Shown piece by piece: positions 25,601 through 38,402 of a DNA stretch of 64,000 nucleotides (its first letter is position 1; each line of letters opens with the position of its first letter). The position numbers and the translations under genes are program-made. The notes under the pieces were generated by a model. That model ran no database searches and was not told where the DNA came from. It was given only the letters and a program-made list of their open reading frames with translations. Source of the DNA: Beverwykella pulmonaria (Eukaryota > Ascomycota > Dothideomycetes > Pleosporales > Melanommataceae); contig BCHH01000003.1 of the NCBI GenBank assembly GCA_001599595.1, positions 1,598,477 to 1,662,476 of the forward strand, given 5' to 3'.

Positions 25601-26005
25601 CTGCAGAACCACTTGTTGCAGGCGAGGCACTTGACGACGCTGCCGGCGTTGTGGATGCCGCAATATCTATGAAATGTTTGTTAGCCACCATACCTTACTC
25701 TTTGCACCTGCTGAACACAGAACTTACGCGCAAGCATGAGCAGGAAGCTCGACATCCTCCTCCGCTTTCATCCTAGCCTTGCCATTCGCGCCATCCAGGG
25801 GCATGCTGACCATGCTCTCCATATCATCATCGTCGTATACGTCCGTCTCTTCGTCATCGTCCATGCGTCGCCGCCGCGACCCCGTCAGGGTGCCGCGGGA
25901 GAGATCACCATCGAGGATGCTCTCGTCGTCAGCGGCGCCAGCATTGATAGTCGCCGCAGAGTCGGACACCAGGTGATTACCCATGTGGGTAAATGCGCCC
26001 TCCAT
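22672..26005 (-). CDS. UPF1: Upf1, ATP-dependent RNA helicase of nonsense-mediated decay
   Basis: A 1090-residue cytoplasmic superfamily 1B helicase, the core of nonsense-mediated mRNA decay. Two exons, 26005-25728 and 25666-22672, flank a 61-nt intron (25727-25667). I start at [11 protein letters not shown]; an upstream in-frame Met would add an improbable leader. The acidic N-terminus is followed by the Cys/His-rich zinc domain that binds Upf2 (about 93-250; the first cysteines straddle the splice, HACAYCGIHN, then CLACNKWFC and ECYNCGTKN). The helicase has motif I GPPGTGKT (466-473), motif II DEST (610-613), [25 protein letters not shown] and NVALTRAK. The C-terminal 200 residues are Gly/Ser-rich, with SQ sites, and weakly conserved. 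Length matches other filamentous ascomycetes. All motifs are intact. Confidence 0.98.
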
Positions 26006-29000
26006 AGTGGGTGGTGGAGTGCGGGTTGTTGGTTGTCGGAAATAGTGTAGGGCAGAGGGGAAAAAAGTTTTGAGGGGCAAGCTGTGCCAGGGCGAGAGGC
26101 GAGGCGGAAGCGATCAGCAAACCATCTCCGGTGTAAGGGGCGAGGTGCACAGGCTGACTGTGCGGCAAAGGTGAGTAGAGGAGAGAGAGCGCTGAGGCGG
26201 AGGTTGAGGTTGAGGTTGTTGAAGATTGCCGGCGTGAAGTTGAAGGTGGGCTGCTACTAAAATCTGTGCGCAGCCTTGGCGCGAGACCCTTTGGTGAAAG
26301 GCGCTGAAGCCACCCGCTGCTCTCCACCACCATCACCATCCTTCACCGTTCATTACCATTCCTTCCAGTCGAGCCGCATCGCCGATGCCCCAGGCGGCGA
26401 CTGAAGTGCTGTCTGGCCCACACACGTCCGGGGCGCGCTCTCATGTGATATGCGCTTGGCCCACACGCTGCATGTAAGGCGTTTTCGTCCGAGCTGCCGT
26501 ACAACAGCATGATTCGATGACCTCAGCACTCAATCTCCCAATTGTTCCCACTAACTCTACAAGCCTGTATGGGAGCGTCTCCTTGAGATGACGGGTTTCT
26601 GTCCTCGGCCTCAAATTTGCACTGGGTACGCCTCCATCCCAAGCACCCCGTCAACTGCACACGAATGCAGCTATTCGGTGAGCTTTTGTATGGGATTCGT
26701 GCTCCATGAGCTCCATTTCCCATGATACGCCACACCGAAACACTCGATCTTCTTCAAAGTTACCGCTAGGTGTGCAGACTACTCCGCACTCTAGTTGCAG
26801 TTTCATCCGCCAATCTCTTCCCTGGGCCCCTTCCGAACTCAGAGCCATCCAGGAATTGATTTAAAGACTCTCGCCTAACGGCCGTTCGCGTAGACAAAAC
26901 CCATTCGTTGGTGAAGACAGTCAACCAAGATGCTAGTGTGCTTTCAGAAGAGCAGTTCTAGACTAGACAACCATCCCATGGAGGAGGGCCGACACATCGA
27001 GATTCTAAATATGCATACCAACCAGCCTAGCGTACAACCGTTCTACTTTCTCTCCTTCATTCTGGCGTCCACTTCGCTCGCAGAATGCTGAGAAGAGGGG
27101 TTCATACTTTAGCGTAATGCCTTGGCGACGTATGTGGTATAAGAGTGACGCGAAGCGCTTAGGTACTCCGTTCTAGGAGGAAGAGTTCGAAGGGCGCAGA
27201 ATCAATGCGTCATGCAAAGCTGAATACGTTTGTCATGGAGTTCCCATCGTTCGTCTAGACCCCTCTAAAGTTCATGGCAGGCTCGTCAGCAACTCACCAG
27301 GGGTTCGTCGGCTTCATCTTGGCATGTCTTGCGTGGTACGCTCGGATACGGAGCAGTATCGGTACGAAGGCCATTTCGACTGTTACCGAGACCAACCCTT
27401 CCGTTCTCAAACGTAATGGAATGTGACCTACCGAGTAATCTCACCGGATGCATGGCGAGCATTCCGCACCATTCTGATCGTGCCAGGAATTGTATGATGC
27501 GCGGCAAGGCCTGCAGACGATGTTTCTAGAAAATTGAGGCCAACGTCGTGCAGCGCGGGACCGGCCGGCTGATCAATCACAGTTCATGCTTCATAAATGC
27601 GGGGTGCATGAGTTTTGCCAGGCTGTAAAATACCGCACAGGAGGTCAGGGCAAGCAGCCGCTGCCACGAACTGTTGCAATCGCGCGACACGGGCCATCAT
27701 TTCTGGTCAGCTCGTGTCCTTTCCTCTGAGGCCCGTGCGTACATCGCGTGTTGACGAGCCGGGATACACTATCAGTCTGGAGTCGGCCTCTTTCGCCAAT
27801 ACCAACAACCGAGCTGACCCGAGCAGATTGGCAATGCCAATCTCGCGGCATGTCGAGTTTTGCGATTGAGCCCGTTTGACGACTAGCCCGGTTTCGTAAA
27901 CATGTCGTGCTGGCCGGATGCATGATGATTGCTTAAGCGCGGCGTGAGGATTCCTTCGATCTCTCATTCGCGTGTCTGATTTGAGCCTATCCTCACTAGC
28001 TGCTGCTTCCAATCCAGAGTGGAGACGGATACGCTCTGCTGTGCTAATCCCGGAGCGGGAGTCAACGTGTCTGCAGAGACACATCTACCCCACGGGATAA
28101 TCGATAGTTACTCGTTTAGTTGCAGTTAACCAATTACCACCTGCTGACACCTCCCTTTGGCCAGCAAGCAACCGATCGACTTCGTACGGAAATACAATAT
28201 CATCTTTTGGATATCCGACCCCTGTCTTCAAGAGCGCCCCCAGCCGCGAAGGAGCTGCGGGCAGGATGAACGGCAAGGGACGTGTGACCTCTATTTATTG
28301 AGCGGCAAATGCGCTCAAATCAAATTCCTTTGGTTTAGCTGCATACTCGGAGTTGGAGTTTGATGCATAGTTTGATGCATCTCGAGCTGACAACTTGGTT
28401 TTTGATATAGGCAACATTCGCCATAAGAACACATCAGCTTATAGTCGATTATTAGATGAACCACAGACCACCTAGCGACCCCGAAAATCGATTCCCCCCA
28501 ATCCATCCCGCACTTGCAGGTTATCACACTGCATACGAGCGATTTCTATTCGCTGTACTCCTTCCTAGAAATGCGACTTCATATGACACAGTCAGCTTCT
28601 CAGATCTGTGAAAATGTGACGAAACAGCAAGAGCCTATCGCTAAACCCCAGATATGCAGCCGGGATGCTGCTCCAATGTGGAAGACATACACACGACTGC
28701 GGCTAGCCTATTGCCGATAGGCCTCACTCAGGTCATCAGATGATGGGGCCTGAATCTACATGCACACAGCCGAATTCCGCAGCCAAGCTCCCTTCATTTT
28801 CATCTTCACCGGACGGTTTTGCTACGTGTTCGGCAACGCAGTTTGCTGGACAGATACGGCCTCACAGAACGGACATTAGGCCTCCTCCAATTCGTCAGCT
28901 TCGTTGGACAGGCAACAGTATCCGCAGAGTAGCCCTTAGGTTGGGGCCCATGTGGGACTTCCTCGAGCATCGTGCTCATCACCGCATAGGTAGTTTGTTT

Positions 29001-31637
29001 CGAGTAAAGACCACGAAATCAACCTATCTTTTCGTATTTAGCACCATATCTAGCTGAACATCCTAGTTCTCCATGTCTCGGAGTACTTTCCGACCCCCTT
29101 CCGACCGACTCGCGGAGGATATCCTTATGCAGAGCACACTCTGACTTACATGACGCGGGTAAGGCAGAGACGAATTAGAACCAACTGACCAATCAGCACT
29201 CGTACTGGTATCTGTACACCCATGCTCGTCTGACGAGTCTATAGGCGTTATACTTACCTACAGATAATGGTTTGCTTCACTTTATTGCAAGGTACGGGTT
29301 TATGCGTTGGATGCATTGGAAGGCAAGACTTCACCGCTTCTCCTCAGCTCAGCTTGAGCCTCCGTTGTGAGCCTCAGTTGTCAGCCTACATGCTGGCTGG
29401 CTGCCGGAGATGTTGAGTTTTTGGATATGGATGGGCGATCTGGTGGCCACTGTTGCACTCTTTCCCACGCGTTGAGAGACGATGACAAATTTACGACGTG
29501 GCTTCCAAGTCAGCATGCTGCACGACTCAGCCATTCAGCTTGTCTCTTTTCCTGTGTGTGCCGTCCATCCATCCAAGAACATTTCATATTCAAGGCGAAC
29601 CCCGAGGTCCTCCATGCAGGTTTTCGTCTAATCGTCAGCACTTAGCCCTCGACACTTCACGACAAGCGGCGCGTGAAACGGGGCGCACGCAGCTTCATTG
29701 GCCTCGACTTCAGCCTTTGCGCGTAGATCCGCATCAGCTTTGTGTTATTGAAACTGTGACGCCTTCAGAAGAAAATAACAAACTCTATACAGTCGAGAGG
29801 TGTACATTTGCATGTCTGCATAGCATGATCATCACCCACCTTGCAGCAGTCCAACACGATGTCCACACTCACACCGCACACCAGAACTAGCTTCCATGCA
29901 CGCGCACGCAAACGCACAATGCGCAGTGCACACTTCCCATGCATACACGCTCTACCCCACTCGCTCCCTTCCAAATCCTCTTCATGCACACCGTCGCCAC
30001 ACCCCATTTCCCCCTAAATTCCCACCATGCACAACACCGCCGCCATCCGCGTCTTCCCAGTCGCAAAAAGCAACCATCCAACACGTCATGCGCTGAGCAC
30101 CAACACAGCCGCACGCCCCTCGGTGGTGGACCGAACAACTGGTGCCGCGCCGTCCGGTCCCGCTCCCGAGTCCCCCCCGGCGGCGGCTCGGAACCAGCGC
30201 GTCGGATGGTTGGTTCGCTCGGCGAGCGCCATGGTCGTTTTCGGAAGCACTTCGGGACTGCCCATTGTGTGGTACAGGTATGATACGCATTGGTTCCAGA
30301 GTAGTAGATTTGGGGGCGTAGGAACCGGAGTTGAGCGCGGTGGGCTTGATGATGCGGAGCGGATAGACAAGGTAAAGTGAGATGGGTGAAAAATTTGCCC
30401 CGTCCGTCGTCGGAACGGGAACAAGGTCCACGCACCGGGGTGGATGCGGTTCGGTGAAGGTCTCGACGTGTACGTCCTACCCTTCCAGCTAGAGCAGTCA
30501 CGCTGCAGAAGAGAAAAGAATTTTAATGGTTCACATTCAAACAGAAGGCATATGCAAGAGGGTGAAAATTTGCATGACACCGAAAAATGTCCCATTCTCG
30601 ATTGATGCGAGAAAGTGCGCTCGTTGCCGATGCCATAAGGTTATCATTCATATCACAATACTTTGATTCTGAGTGCCTTGTCTGTCGCGGCACGTGCGAC
30701 TAGCCACAGCGCTTATCAATCCCAACCCAAAAACAAAAAGCATGCTGAATAGAACGGACGAGCCACTGGCTTCAACAATCTCGTCCCATCGAGGGCGTCG
30801 AGTTGAGTCGGGGAGCAATATCCATTCCCGGTCCCGCCATCCCCCGTCCAGCGCAATCACACGGTCCAAAAATGGTGCCCAAAAATGCCCGCATACCGCG
30901 CGGCGGCCAGGCCGAGAACCAAGACGATTCCGAAGAAGAGAAAAGGTACAGGGGAAAAAAAAGGAAAAGGCAAAAGGCAAAAATCGCACAAATTGCCACC
31001 CAATACGGTATTTATACCCTAGCTCGTCAAGAGGCCGTTAGGGGGAGGGAAAATGTTATGTAATGTGGGTCGTGTCATCATTGCGTACATACTCCGTCCG
31101 TCTCCAGTCTCGGAACCGCCAGATAGTATGGTATTGTGAACCAAAAGAAAAGAGAAAATGATAAAAGAAGTGCCGGAGGAGAGCGCTGAAGCCCGTGTAC
31201 CCCATGGAACAAAGGAAATAATCTATAGGATATCCCAGTTGCGGACCGCAGTCCTCCCAACCCAATGCCGTCTAACAGAAAATTACGAATGGCTATGAGG
31301 AAAATAGTAAATGGAAAAGGGTATAAGCTTGAACTAACAAACGACCGAGTTGCTGGCGTAGCAAAGAGGCCAGACAAATCAAATAAAGAATGAGACAGAA
31401 AAACAAGATTTGTCCCGAGGTGACGTCGAAGTGGTGAGTTACAGACGGTTGTTTCGGCAATTAGGCGCAGTCAAAACGGGTGTACGGCTCGAGAAATCCG
31501 TTCGTCAAATGGGAAAAGGTATAGTACAAGAAGCGAAAGATAATCCTTGTTCCAGTAGTGGCGATGAAAGCTGACAGCGAAAGCCCGGCAGTGTCGTTGT
31601 CAGCTGGAGACAGGGTGTACTCATCGACAAGGTTGCG
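26006..31637. other. 5.6-kb gene-poor spacer between UPF1 and PLC genes
   Basis: The left end is the UPF1 promoter and 5' UTR; about 31.0-31.6 kb is probably the PLC 3' UTR. Between them are only short ORFs on both strands. The densest patch (29.88-30.60 kb) has overlapping open frames on both strands, a sign of GC composition rather than coding. Around 28.33-28.38 kb an 11-mer (GTTTGATGCAT) occurs twice in tandem. I see no domain, RNA gene or transposon boundary. Confidence 0.4.
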
Positions 31638-34600
31638 CTATCGTTCGAAGGTGCTGCTGCGACTAGCGGATTCTAGATCCGACTCCTTGGACTCGCTGCT
31701 GGTGCGCTCCTCTTTCCGCTGTTTGCGGTCGCTGGTGCTCCGGCTAATCAGTCGTTTAACGAAACTACTTTTCGACTTTGAGTGGGCACTTTCTTGCAGC
31801 GGGCTGATATGCTCCATGGACGATCTGTAAGAGTCACTGCGCGCTTCCATCGGCTCTGGCCTGGCATCGACAATGTCCTGCTTCTTGATTTTGCAGAAGA
31901 GAGTCGAGAATAGATATTGTTCGCCGTTGCAGTCGAAGAGCGGAAGATGATGGTATCCTTGCTGGATGCTACTGAGTTTGGCAGTGAAAGTGGCCAAGGG
32001 AGCATGGTTGGTAGTGCGCGCATCGAGCTTGTTCCAAACGGTCCATCGCACAAAGACCAGGCTAGGATAGCGTGTCTTGACTGTCATCGTGATTTCATCT
32101 CCGAACTCTGGATTGTATCCGTTGCCTTCGACGGTGCCCGTCCTCTTTCGGAGTGGATTGCCAATGCCTGAGTGACCATTGCGGGCAGAAACATCTTGCC
32201 CACCTTCTCCAACAGCGTTCAGTCCCATGTCTTCCGCACAGTGCATCTCGAACTCGACATAAGGATTGATGTTCGCCTCTGGACTCAGGCCCCTTGGACG
32301 AGGAAGCTGTTGAGCAGATATGATCTCGACATTAAATTTGACCTCTTTCTTGGGTGCCCGCTTATGGCCAACGGCACCCAGATTTTCAGAGCGTAGCTCG
32401 GCGGGCTTCAAGACATAGCCCGTTCGATCATTGCCACCAGCAAACATAGCCTCGTTGAGTTGCTGTCCGAGATCGTATGTCTGGAAATTCAATGCAACCA
32501 TCTGGACTCCGCGTCGCCAGAACTTTAGGGGTTCAAAGTTGGAGGAATTGATGCGATGGCCGGCAGGGTACACACGCATGAGGCAACGCATGTTGTGCTC
32601 CTCGAGTTGTTGTTTCGTACATGTACCAGGCTTGGTGAGTCGATCGAATGTGCGCTCATTGACGGAAAACACATGGTTGTAGGTCATGGCTTCGTGGCAA
32701 TCGAAATCGGTGAACTTGTATCCGCGTGTGTAAATGCCCATATCGCCAAGTAGCTTGGTAATGTTACTTGTCTTGGCTTTTTTGGCCTTCTTCTTGTCTT
32801 CGGCCGCGGTTACGTGAGGGCTGTCGCTGTCCTCAGCAGAGCTAATTACAGCTGAAGTTGGAATGGTGGCATTCGTGGAGGCGGTCGATGTTCGAGGAGA
32901 TGCCCAAAAGGAATTTGCGCGTTCTGGAGGACTCATGGAAGGAGGGCTCGATATAAGCGGTGAGTTGGGGATGACGGCGTCGTTCAGCTGTACTGGGCGA
33001 GACCATGGTGAACTAAAGCTGCGATCACGCCTACGACTGGAGAGCTCAGATGCCAAAGCCTTGACGTCAAGTATCTCTGAGGCAGCTTTGACTTTGATGA
33101 GAATCTTGCCCTTCAACTCCTCCGGCGGTGGAAGAATCGAGGTATCCGTATGTATAGAGTGAAGCACAAGTTTGTCACCAAACTCCTCGTGCATTGTCTT
33201 GACCATCAGGATTTGTTGCTCAGGGCAACAGTGAACCTCAAGAGAGAGGATCAAAGGATATTGCGACTCGGAGAAGGCATATTTGTTCACGACTTTGATC
33301 GTGTCTTGAAAGGATATGCTCTTCGTGAGGGTCCGTCCGTGCACTACGATGGGCTTACCATCGCTGCCATCCCAGCAGTCAATCTCCAGGCACCGACAAC
33401 CTTTTTGAAGTGCAGTGATGTAGGCTTCAGTGCTGGACTCGCCTGCGACCTGGCGACCCAGGAGGTAAGTGTTGTGAGAACTTGAGATAAAGTATTCGTT
33501 GAGAGGGCGGTTATGTTGCAGCTGGGGGTCCGCCGGGATGAAGACGGAGTTCGAGGCCGAGTTCATGTAAGTTTGGAATGCAGGGAAGTTCATAGTGAGC
33601 GGAAGTGGAATTTCGTCACCATCTGTTGGTGTTGCTTTGGGTTTCGTGGCACGTGCGAATCTCTCGAATACAGCTGTCCAGTGTTGCACATTGGTCTCCA
33701 CATCGACACCTTGTTCCTGCTTCAGGAAAGAGAAGAAGGTATCTTTGTCGAGCTCCATGTGATGCTTGGGTACAAGCTGCTTGTATATTTGCTTGATGTC
33801 TTTGCGCTCTTTCAGCCGTCGCACGAAATACAGGAACTGCTTTTGATCAAGGCTCCCTGATAGGCGAGTGTCGGCCTTTTGGAAATAAGCGCGAATGGTG
33901 TTTTCCGAGCAATTGATGTGGAGGCTGCGGCACAGCTCGATGATGCCTTCAAGGTCCATGTATTCATCTTCGGCGACATGGTCGATCCCAGCGAAGCGTT
34001 TCTTCATCTCGCGATGCCAGACTAATTTTGCGCTCTTCTCGGCAAATCCGAGCAGGCCGGCCATCATATCGATGCGATTGCGAGACACACTATTCAGCGT
34101 CTGGGTCCAAAGGTTGAAGGTTCCAACGTCTTGGGCGACCAAGTGCATGCTCTTTATCTTGCCCTTGGAGCGACTGGTGTCGGAATATATAATGGTAAAC
34201 CACAATGGCGCAATGGACTCGGGGAAGCCTAGCTCTTCTCGGTAGTGCTTCGCTTCGGGCCCTGATCGGATTTCGCGCACATCGTCGATATAAAAGGCCT
34301 TGGAGGGTCGTGATGGATCCCAAAACACTTTGGCCGAGTCCAAATCTAGGCGCAAATTGATGTCTTTGCCTTTGTTTTTGCCAGCAATTTTCTTCAGGGG
34401 TGTGCCAATTTCGAGTCTCGAGTTTCGCACCGGTGCCACAGCCGTCGGGTCTGGTATTGATCGTCTGCTGGAAATTCCGATAGCGTCGACGGGTTCTCCG
34501 CAGTCATCAAAGACCTCATCGTCATCGAAATTCAGGTCCAAGTCCGATACATCGAATACAGAGTCCACGGCCGTTCTACTGTCGCTTCTCCTTCGCATGA

Positions 34601-35045
34601 TAACAGGACCAGAGCTCTTGTCGCGGTTTGCGTGTGATCCACCCCTGCGGAATTTGCCTGGGATACCCTGAGCCCCGCGAGAGACTCTGCGTATAAGGCT
34701 AGGTCCCTTTTGTAGGGCTTGCGCCATGGAGGAGGGCGAGGACATTGGCGATGGGGCGGAGGTCGGAGAGAAGACGGAATCGGGAAGATTCAACATGGGA
34801 AGCAAGGGCGACGAGGCATAAGAGGCTGGCTGGAGGCACTCTGGTGTAGACTGAAGGGATCCATTTGCGCCGTAGTAGGAGGGTGTGGAAGCTGGGCTGG
34901 GAAGGCCGCGAGCGGAGGGTATGTTGATGGCGGCGGTCATCCGGAACGAAGGCTGCGGAGACAATCCCTGAGGACGTCGAGACTTGGTGGAGTCGCCATG
35001 GAGGAGCTCCAGCGAGGCATGGAGAGAAGCGGTTGAGTATGACAT
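31638..35045 (-). CDS. PLC1: Phosphoinositide-specific phospholipase C, delta type
   Basis: A single-exon gene for a 1135-residue enzyme that cleaves PtdIns(4,5)P2 into inositol trisphosphate and diacylglycerol in a calcium-dependent way. In order: a disordered Ser/Pro-rich N-terminus (1-205), a PH-like domain (about 210-330), an EF-hand region (about 335-480), the catalytic X box (about 510-655) with the two catalytic histidines His524 (SSSHNTYLLG) and His569 (VVHGRTLT), a long Ser-rich and Lys-rich linker (656-760), the Y box (about 762-880; MRVYPAGHRINSSNFEP and FWRRGVQMVALNFQT) and a C2 domain (about 900-1045). The linker ends in a basic run, KKKAKKAK. The Arg/Ser/Glu-rich tail is not conserved. 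Domain order is standard for fungal PLC-delta and no residue of the active site is missing. Confidence 0.97.
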   Translation of the reverse strand: MSYSTASLHASLELLHGDSTKSRRPQGLSPQPSFRMTAAINIPSARGLPSPASTPSYYGANGSLQSTPECLQPASYASSPLLPMLNLPDSVFSPTSAPSPMSSPSSMAQALQKGPSLIRRVSRGAQGIPGKFRRGGSHANRDKSSGPVIMRRRSDSRTAVDSVFDVSDLDLNFDDDEVFDDCGEPVDAIGISSRRSIPDPTAVAPVRNSRLEIGTPLKKIAGKNKGKDINLRLDLDSAKVFWDPSRPSKAFYIDDVREIRSGPEAKHYREELGFPESIAPLWFTIIYSDTSRSKGKIKSMHLVAQDVGTFNLWTQTLNSVSRNRIDMMAGLLGFAEKSAKLVWHREMKKRFAGIDHVAEDEYMDLEGIIELCRSLHINCSENTIRAYFQKADTRLSGSLDQKQFLYFVRRLKERKDIKQIYKQLVPKHHMELDKDTFFSFLKQEQGVDVETNVQHWTAVFERFARATKPKATPTDGDEIPLPLTMNFPAFQTYMNSASNSVFIPADPQLQHNRPLNEYFISSSHNTYLLGRQVAGESSTEAYITALQKGCRCLEIDCWDGSDGKPIVVHGRTLTKSISFQDTIKVVNKYAFSESQYPLILSLEVHCCPEQQILMVKTMHEEFGDKLVLHSIHTDTSILPPPEELKGKILIKVKAASEILDVKALASELSSRRRDRSFSSPWSRPVQLNDAVIPNSPLISSPPSMSPPERANSFWASPRTSTASTNATIPTSAVISSAEDSDSPHVTAAEDKKKAKKAKTSNITKLLGDMGIYTRGYKFTDFDCHEAMTYNHVFSVNERTFDRLTKPGTCTKQQLEEHNMRCLMRVYPAGHRINSSNFEPLKFWRRGVQMVALNFQTYDLGQQLNEAMFAGGNDRTGYVLKPAELRSENLGAVGHKRAPKKEVKFNVEIISAQQLPRPRGLSPEANINPYVEFEMHCAEDMGLNAVGEGGQDVSARNGHSGIGNPLRKRTGTVEGNGYNPEFGDEITMTVKTRYPSLVFVRWTVWNKLDARTTNHAPLATFTAKLSSIQQGYHHLPLFDCNGEQYLFSTLFCKIKKQDIVDARPEPMEARSDSYRSSMEHISPLQESAHSKSKSSFVKRLISRSTSDRKQRKEERTSSESKESDLESASRSSTFER

Positions 35046-38000
35046 AGTGGAAGCGAAGGATGGTTCGTGTTTAGTTGGGCGTCATGGTGTTGCGTGGTGG
35101 TGCGGAATTGGCGGACAGGAAAGTGCGCCTTGGGGAACGAGATAATTATAGAGGAAGCCGGAGGGGTGGAGCGTTGCTAGCAATATAGCATCGTGACAGA
35201 CGGCGGGCCTAGGTTTTGGGCGTTGTCTACTTCGTAAGCGGAAGGGAACACAAGCGCGCGTGCGGCGCACCTCAGGCAGTCAAGGCGCTCAGCCGTGCTG
35301 TGCCGCAGTGTGCTGCAAGTCAAGAACTGCAAGGCAAGGCCGGGGTGGAGTATGCGAGAACGCACGAGGCAGCGATGCCCGGGTGTGTGGGGGTGCGTGT
35401 TGCCGTGGCTGTATGCGGACAGAGGGGCGGATGAGATGCAGCTGGCGCGATCAAAATCGAGAAAGGAGCAATTGGGCTGGCGTATGCAGGTGCGGAGGAG
35501 GTGCAAGGTGTTATTGAGGTGGGAGCTCTCCTGAAGTACCTCGACGAGTAATTTTTTGGTGGGGAGACGGCGCTTGGCTTGGATGGGGAGACTACTCGGC
35601 AACCGGCCACGATCAACTCTCCAAGCCATGCGAATTGCAATTTGACCGCTCCCAACGACGCCCTGCAACGGCGCTTTTTCCACCGCGCTTTCCTTTGCCC
35701 CCCTGGTAGCACCATCTGGACGAGCCCATCAGCGGCCGTGGCCTGACCTCCTCCGCCTGTGTCCACTCGTGCGTTGGGATTCTCAATCCCTGAAGCGTGA
35801 CTGCCCCATGCAACGCTCGGCTTAGAAACCGCGGGGGGTTTCTGCTAGTGGGTGCTAGTGACTGCTAGTTGAAACGCGGCTCCAGCAGCTTGGAATTGCC
35901 CAGGTCAACGTCATCACCGCAAGCGTGCCAGCACTCCCCGGGCTCTGAACAGCTCCCATATCATTCTGACAGCATGGACATGTCCGCCGTCGCCATTTGC
36001 CAGGCCTCGTCGTTGACGCCGTTATTACCGTTCCCGTGTAAGTTAGCAGTGAATAAGCCGCGCTCCCTGGCCTCACTTTGCGGCGAGGGGCAATCTGCAG
36101 TGCCGCGCCGGGAGGGTGAAGGGAGGATCTGCTGGATCTGCCTGTTTCGCGGCCAGTTGCGTGCAAGAGCCCGAGACGGCAGCACCTGGGCAAGTCACAG
36201 ACAACGCTCCGCGCTGCCGCTTTCCGCGTCGAGGATGGGATCTCCACGCGACGAGCAAGGCTGAGTGCCTGTGTTGGGAGGCCACACTCGCGTATGTACG
36301 CACCCGAAGCTTCCTGACGCAGCGCGGCGCTACCCGTTTTGGCTAGAGGGTTCGTTGCGTGCGTGTTGTAATTATAGCCAGTCGCACCCCGCTCCGCGCT
36401 CGCAAGTGGAAGCTCTCCAGACGGAAAACGAGTACGAGGGGGGTTTGGTTTCCTGGGTGGTATTTGTCCTGATACGGCGGTTTACGACTACAGGCATGCC
36501 ATCTCAACAGCCCAGGGAGGCCAACCCTCGTCTCCCTCACCGACATCATTTCTGCACGCTTGTTCTCATTGTCGCTCGCCTGACGCCCGCTAACAGTGCG
36601 AGGAGACGGTGACGGCGCCTAGCCGGATGTGACTATTCTCGTCCTGCTGGCGCGGGAGATGGACAGACACACGAAGTGACGGGACTAGGCCCTCAAACCA
36701 GTGCTCTGACGAGTAGCAGAGCAGGCGCGGCAATCTTGCTATTTGCTGGCACTTGGATCCGACGCGGCTCTCATCCACTTCTGCCACAGTGTCTCTCCCA
36801 ACGCCAACACGTGGCGCAGGCCGAGGGCGTGAATGAAACATCCAGCGGGTTGGTTGAAGGCGATCTCCCCCAGTCGTCGATCCCTTGTCTGCGTTACGGC
36901 TTGCCGCGGCGACCCCCTAGGCACGTGATGAGAGAAACAAACCTTGAAAGCAACAGAGTTGCGTTGGCCGGGCGCCGCTCCAGTCGACAGTGCGTCTGTG
37001 ATGCCTCATCAAACTCAAACCCGCGCCTGGCGTCGTCGGCCAGAAGCCAACAAACAAGCCGCGATCAGTGCTCCGTATCCTCCCCCAGGCTCTGCCCTGC
37101 AATGCTATGCCATGCATGCCGGTCGCGTGACGAAAACTTCTGGAAGCCAGGATCTCAATCCCTGAAGCCGCCGCGAATCCCACAAACTCACTGTCGCTGC
37201 GCGCCCAACTTGGGACGGGTCACATGGAGGACGCAAGCGGTGTGATATCTGCCATCACCGTTGCTCAGGGCCCAATCATTTCTGCCGCCCAACCGGTTTT
37301 TCCAGCTCACATATCAAATTGTCCCCATGCGATATCCGGAGGCTCCAGTCAGGTTCTTGCGCCGCAATATGCTTAATTCATCCTCTGCGTCAGCTGAATG
37401 CCAGCGCAGCTCCGAGAACCATGCGTGCGATGGCATTTGCGCGGTCCCGCCGTGTTGCATATGGAAGCCTGAATAAACGTCCGACTTTTTTTTCTGCAGA
37501 GGACAAGCTTCCCAGAGCTGTGTCACCCACAGTCCCGATATAGCCCGCACGTATCTCAGTCTGGCCCGACGTCTTGCGAACATCTGGATGACATGCATAT
37601 CAAGAAAAAAAGCAATTGAGCGCTGGGATTGGACGGAGAGTGGGTCCGCAGGAGAGTAGGCCTCTCTTCAGGACGCACCCGGGTGCTTGTTGGCATTCCT
37701 TGTCCTGCTGTGATATAACAAGATGACAAGAGAAGGTGTCTCAAGATTCAGTGCGAGCTTCCGATCTGCTTGCCGCCTGCGGCTCCAGGATTCACCCCGC
37801 GATAAATGCATCAACATGATAGGCTGAAACAGGGGCAGAGGATCATTTTGGTGCATACGGGCTGAGCTGAGAAATTGTAAAGCATCCTCATTTTCTAATT
37901 GGTGCAACCCGTGTGGCATCTGCAAGATCCGCCCCATCGTTATTCCATCAGAGAGACCAACACGTGGATATCCTCTAAATGCACGCCTTAAGACCCTAGT

Positions 38001-38078
38001 TCGTTTTGCTCATATTGGATAGTGAAGCAAACGTAAGCCTCACTGCCTCAGGCCTGCAACACGCAAGAAAATGCAACC

Positions 38079-38402
38079 TCACCACAATCTATACAGAACC
38101 ACCAAGTCGATGCCCTCGTCGCTCTCGCTGTCCGGGATAGCGTAGATGGAAAACTCGTGCAGCTGTCCGAGTTCGCTTCTTTTCGCCAGAGCCGGTCCGA
38201 TTTGTGAGCCGCGTCGGCTCAGGCCGTTGCGCGACAGGGTCACATCGATGTCGTGGCACGCGTTGTTCATAATAGATGCATGAGTCACCAACGGCTCTTC
38301 ACTGATGCTGTACTCAGCTGAAAGCGGCCCGGTCGCCTCTTCGCACCCACTCAACTCTTGAACATACGGCCCAGGGGCGACCGGTGAGCTGATCGCCATC
38401 AT
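38079..38402 (-). CDS. Unrecognised ORF, possible 3' exon
   Basis: An open frame of 107 codons begins MMAISSPVAPGPYVQ. The same frame is open without a Met back to about 38565, as expected if it were the last exon of a spliced gene. It contains SRRGSQIG and an acidic PDSESDEGIDL segment near the end. No domain is recognised. It might be the 3' exon of the Cys4 ORF upstream on the same strand, but I could not find a convincing intron that joins them. It may equally be chance or a decayed gene. Confidence 0.22.
   Translation of the reverse strand: MMAISSPVAPGPYVQELSGCEEATGPLSAEYSISEEPLVTHASIMNNACHDIDVTLSRNGLSRRGSQIGPALAKRSELGQLHEFSIYAIPDSESDEGIDLVVLYRLW

Noticed and set aside
29887..30595. Long overlapping ORFs on both strands
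   Set aside because: Open frames on both strands at once reflect GC composition. The peptides are Arg/Pro/Cys-rich without domains.
30673..31063. Lys/Arg-rich plus-strand ORFs near the PLC 3' side
   Set aside because: They overlap each other in two frames, are short and have no domain; an A-rich tract produces the Lys run.
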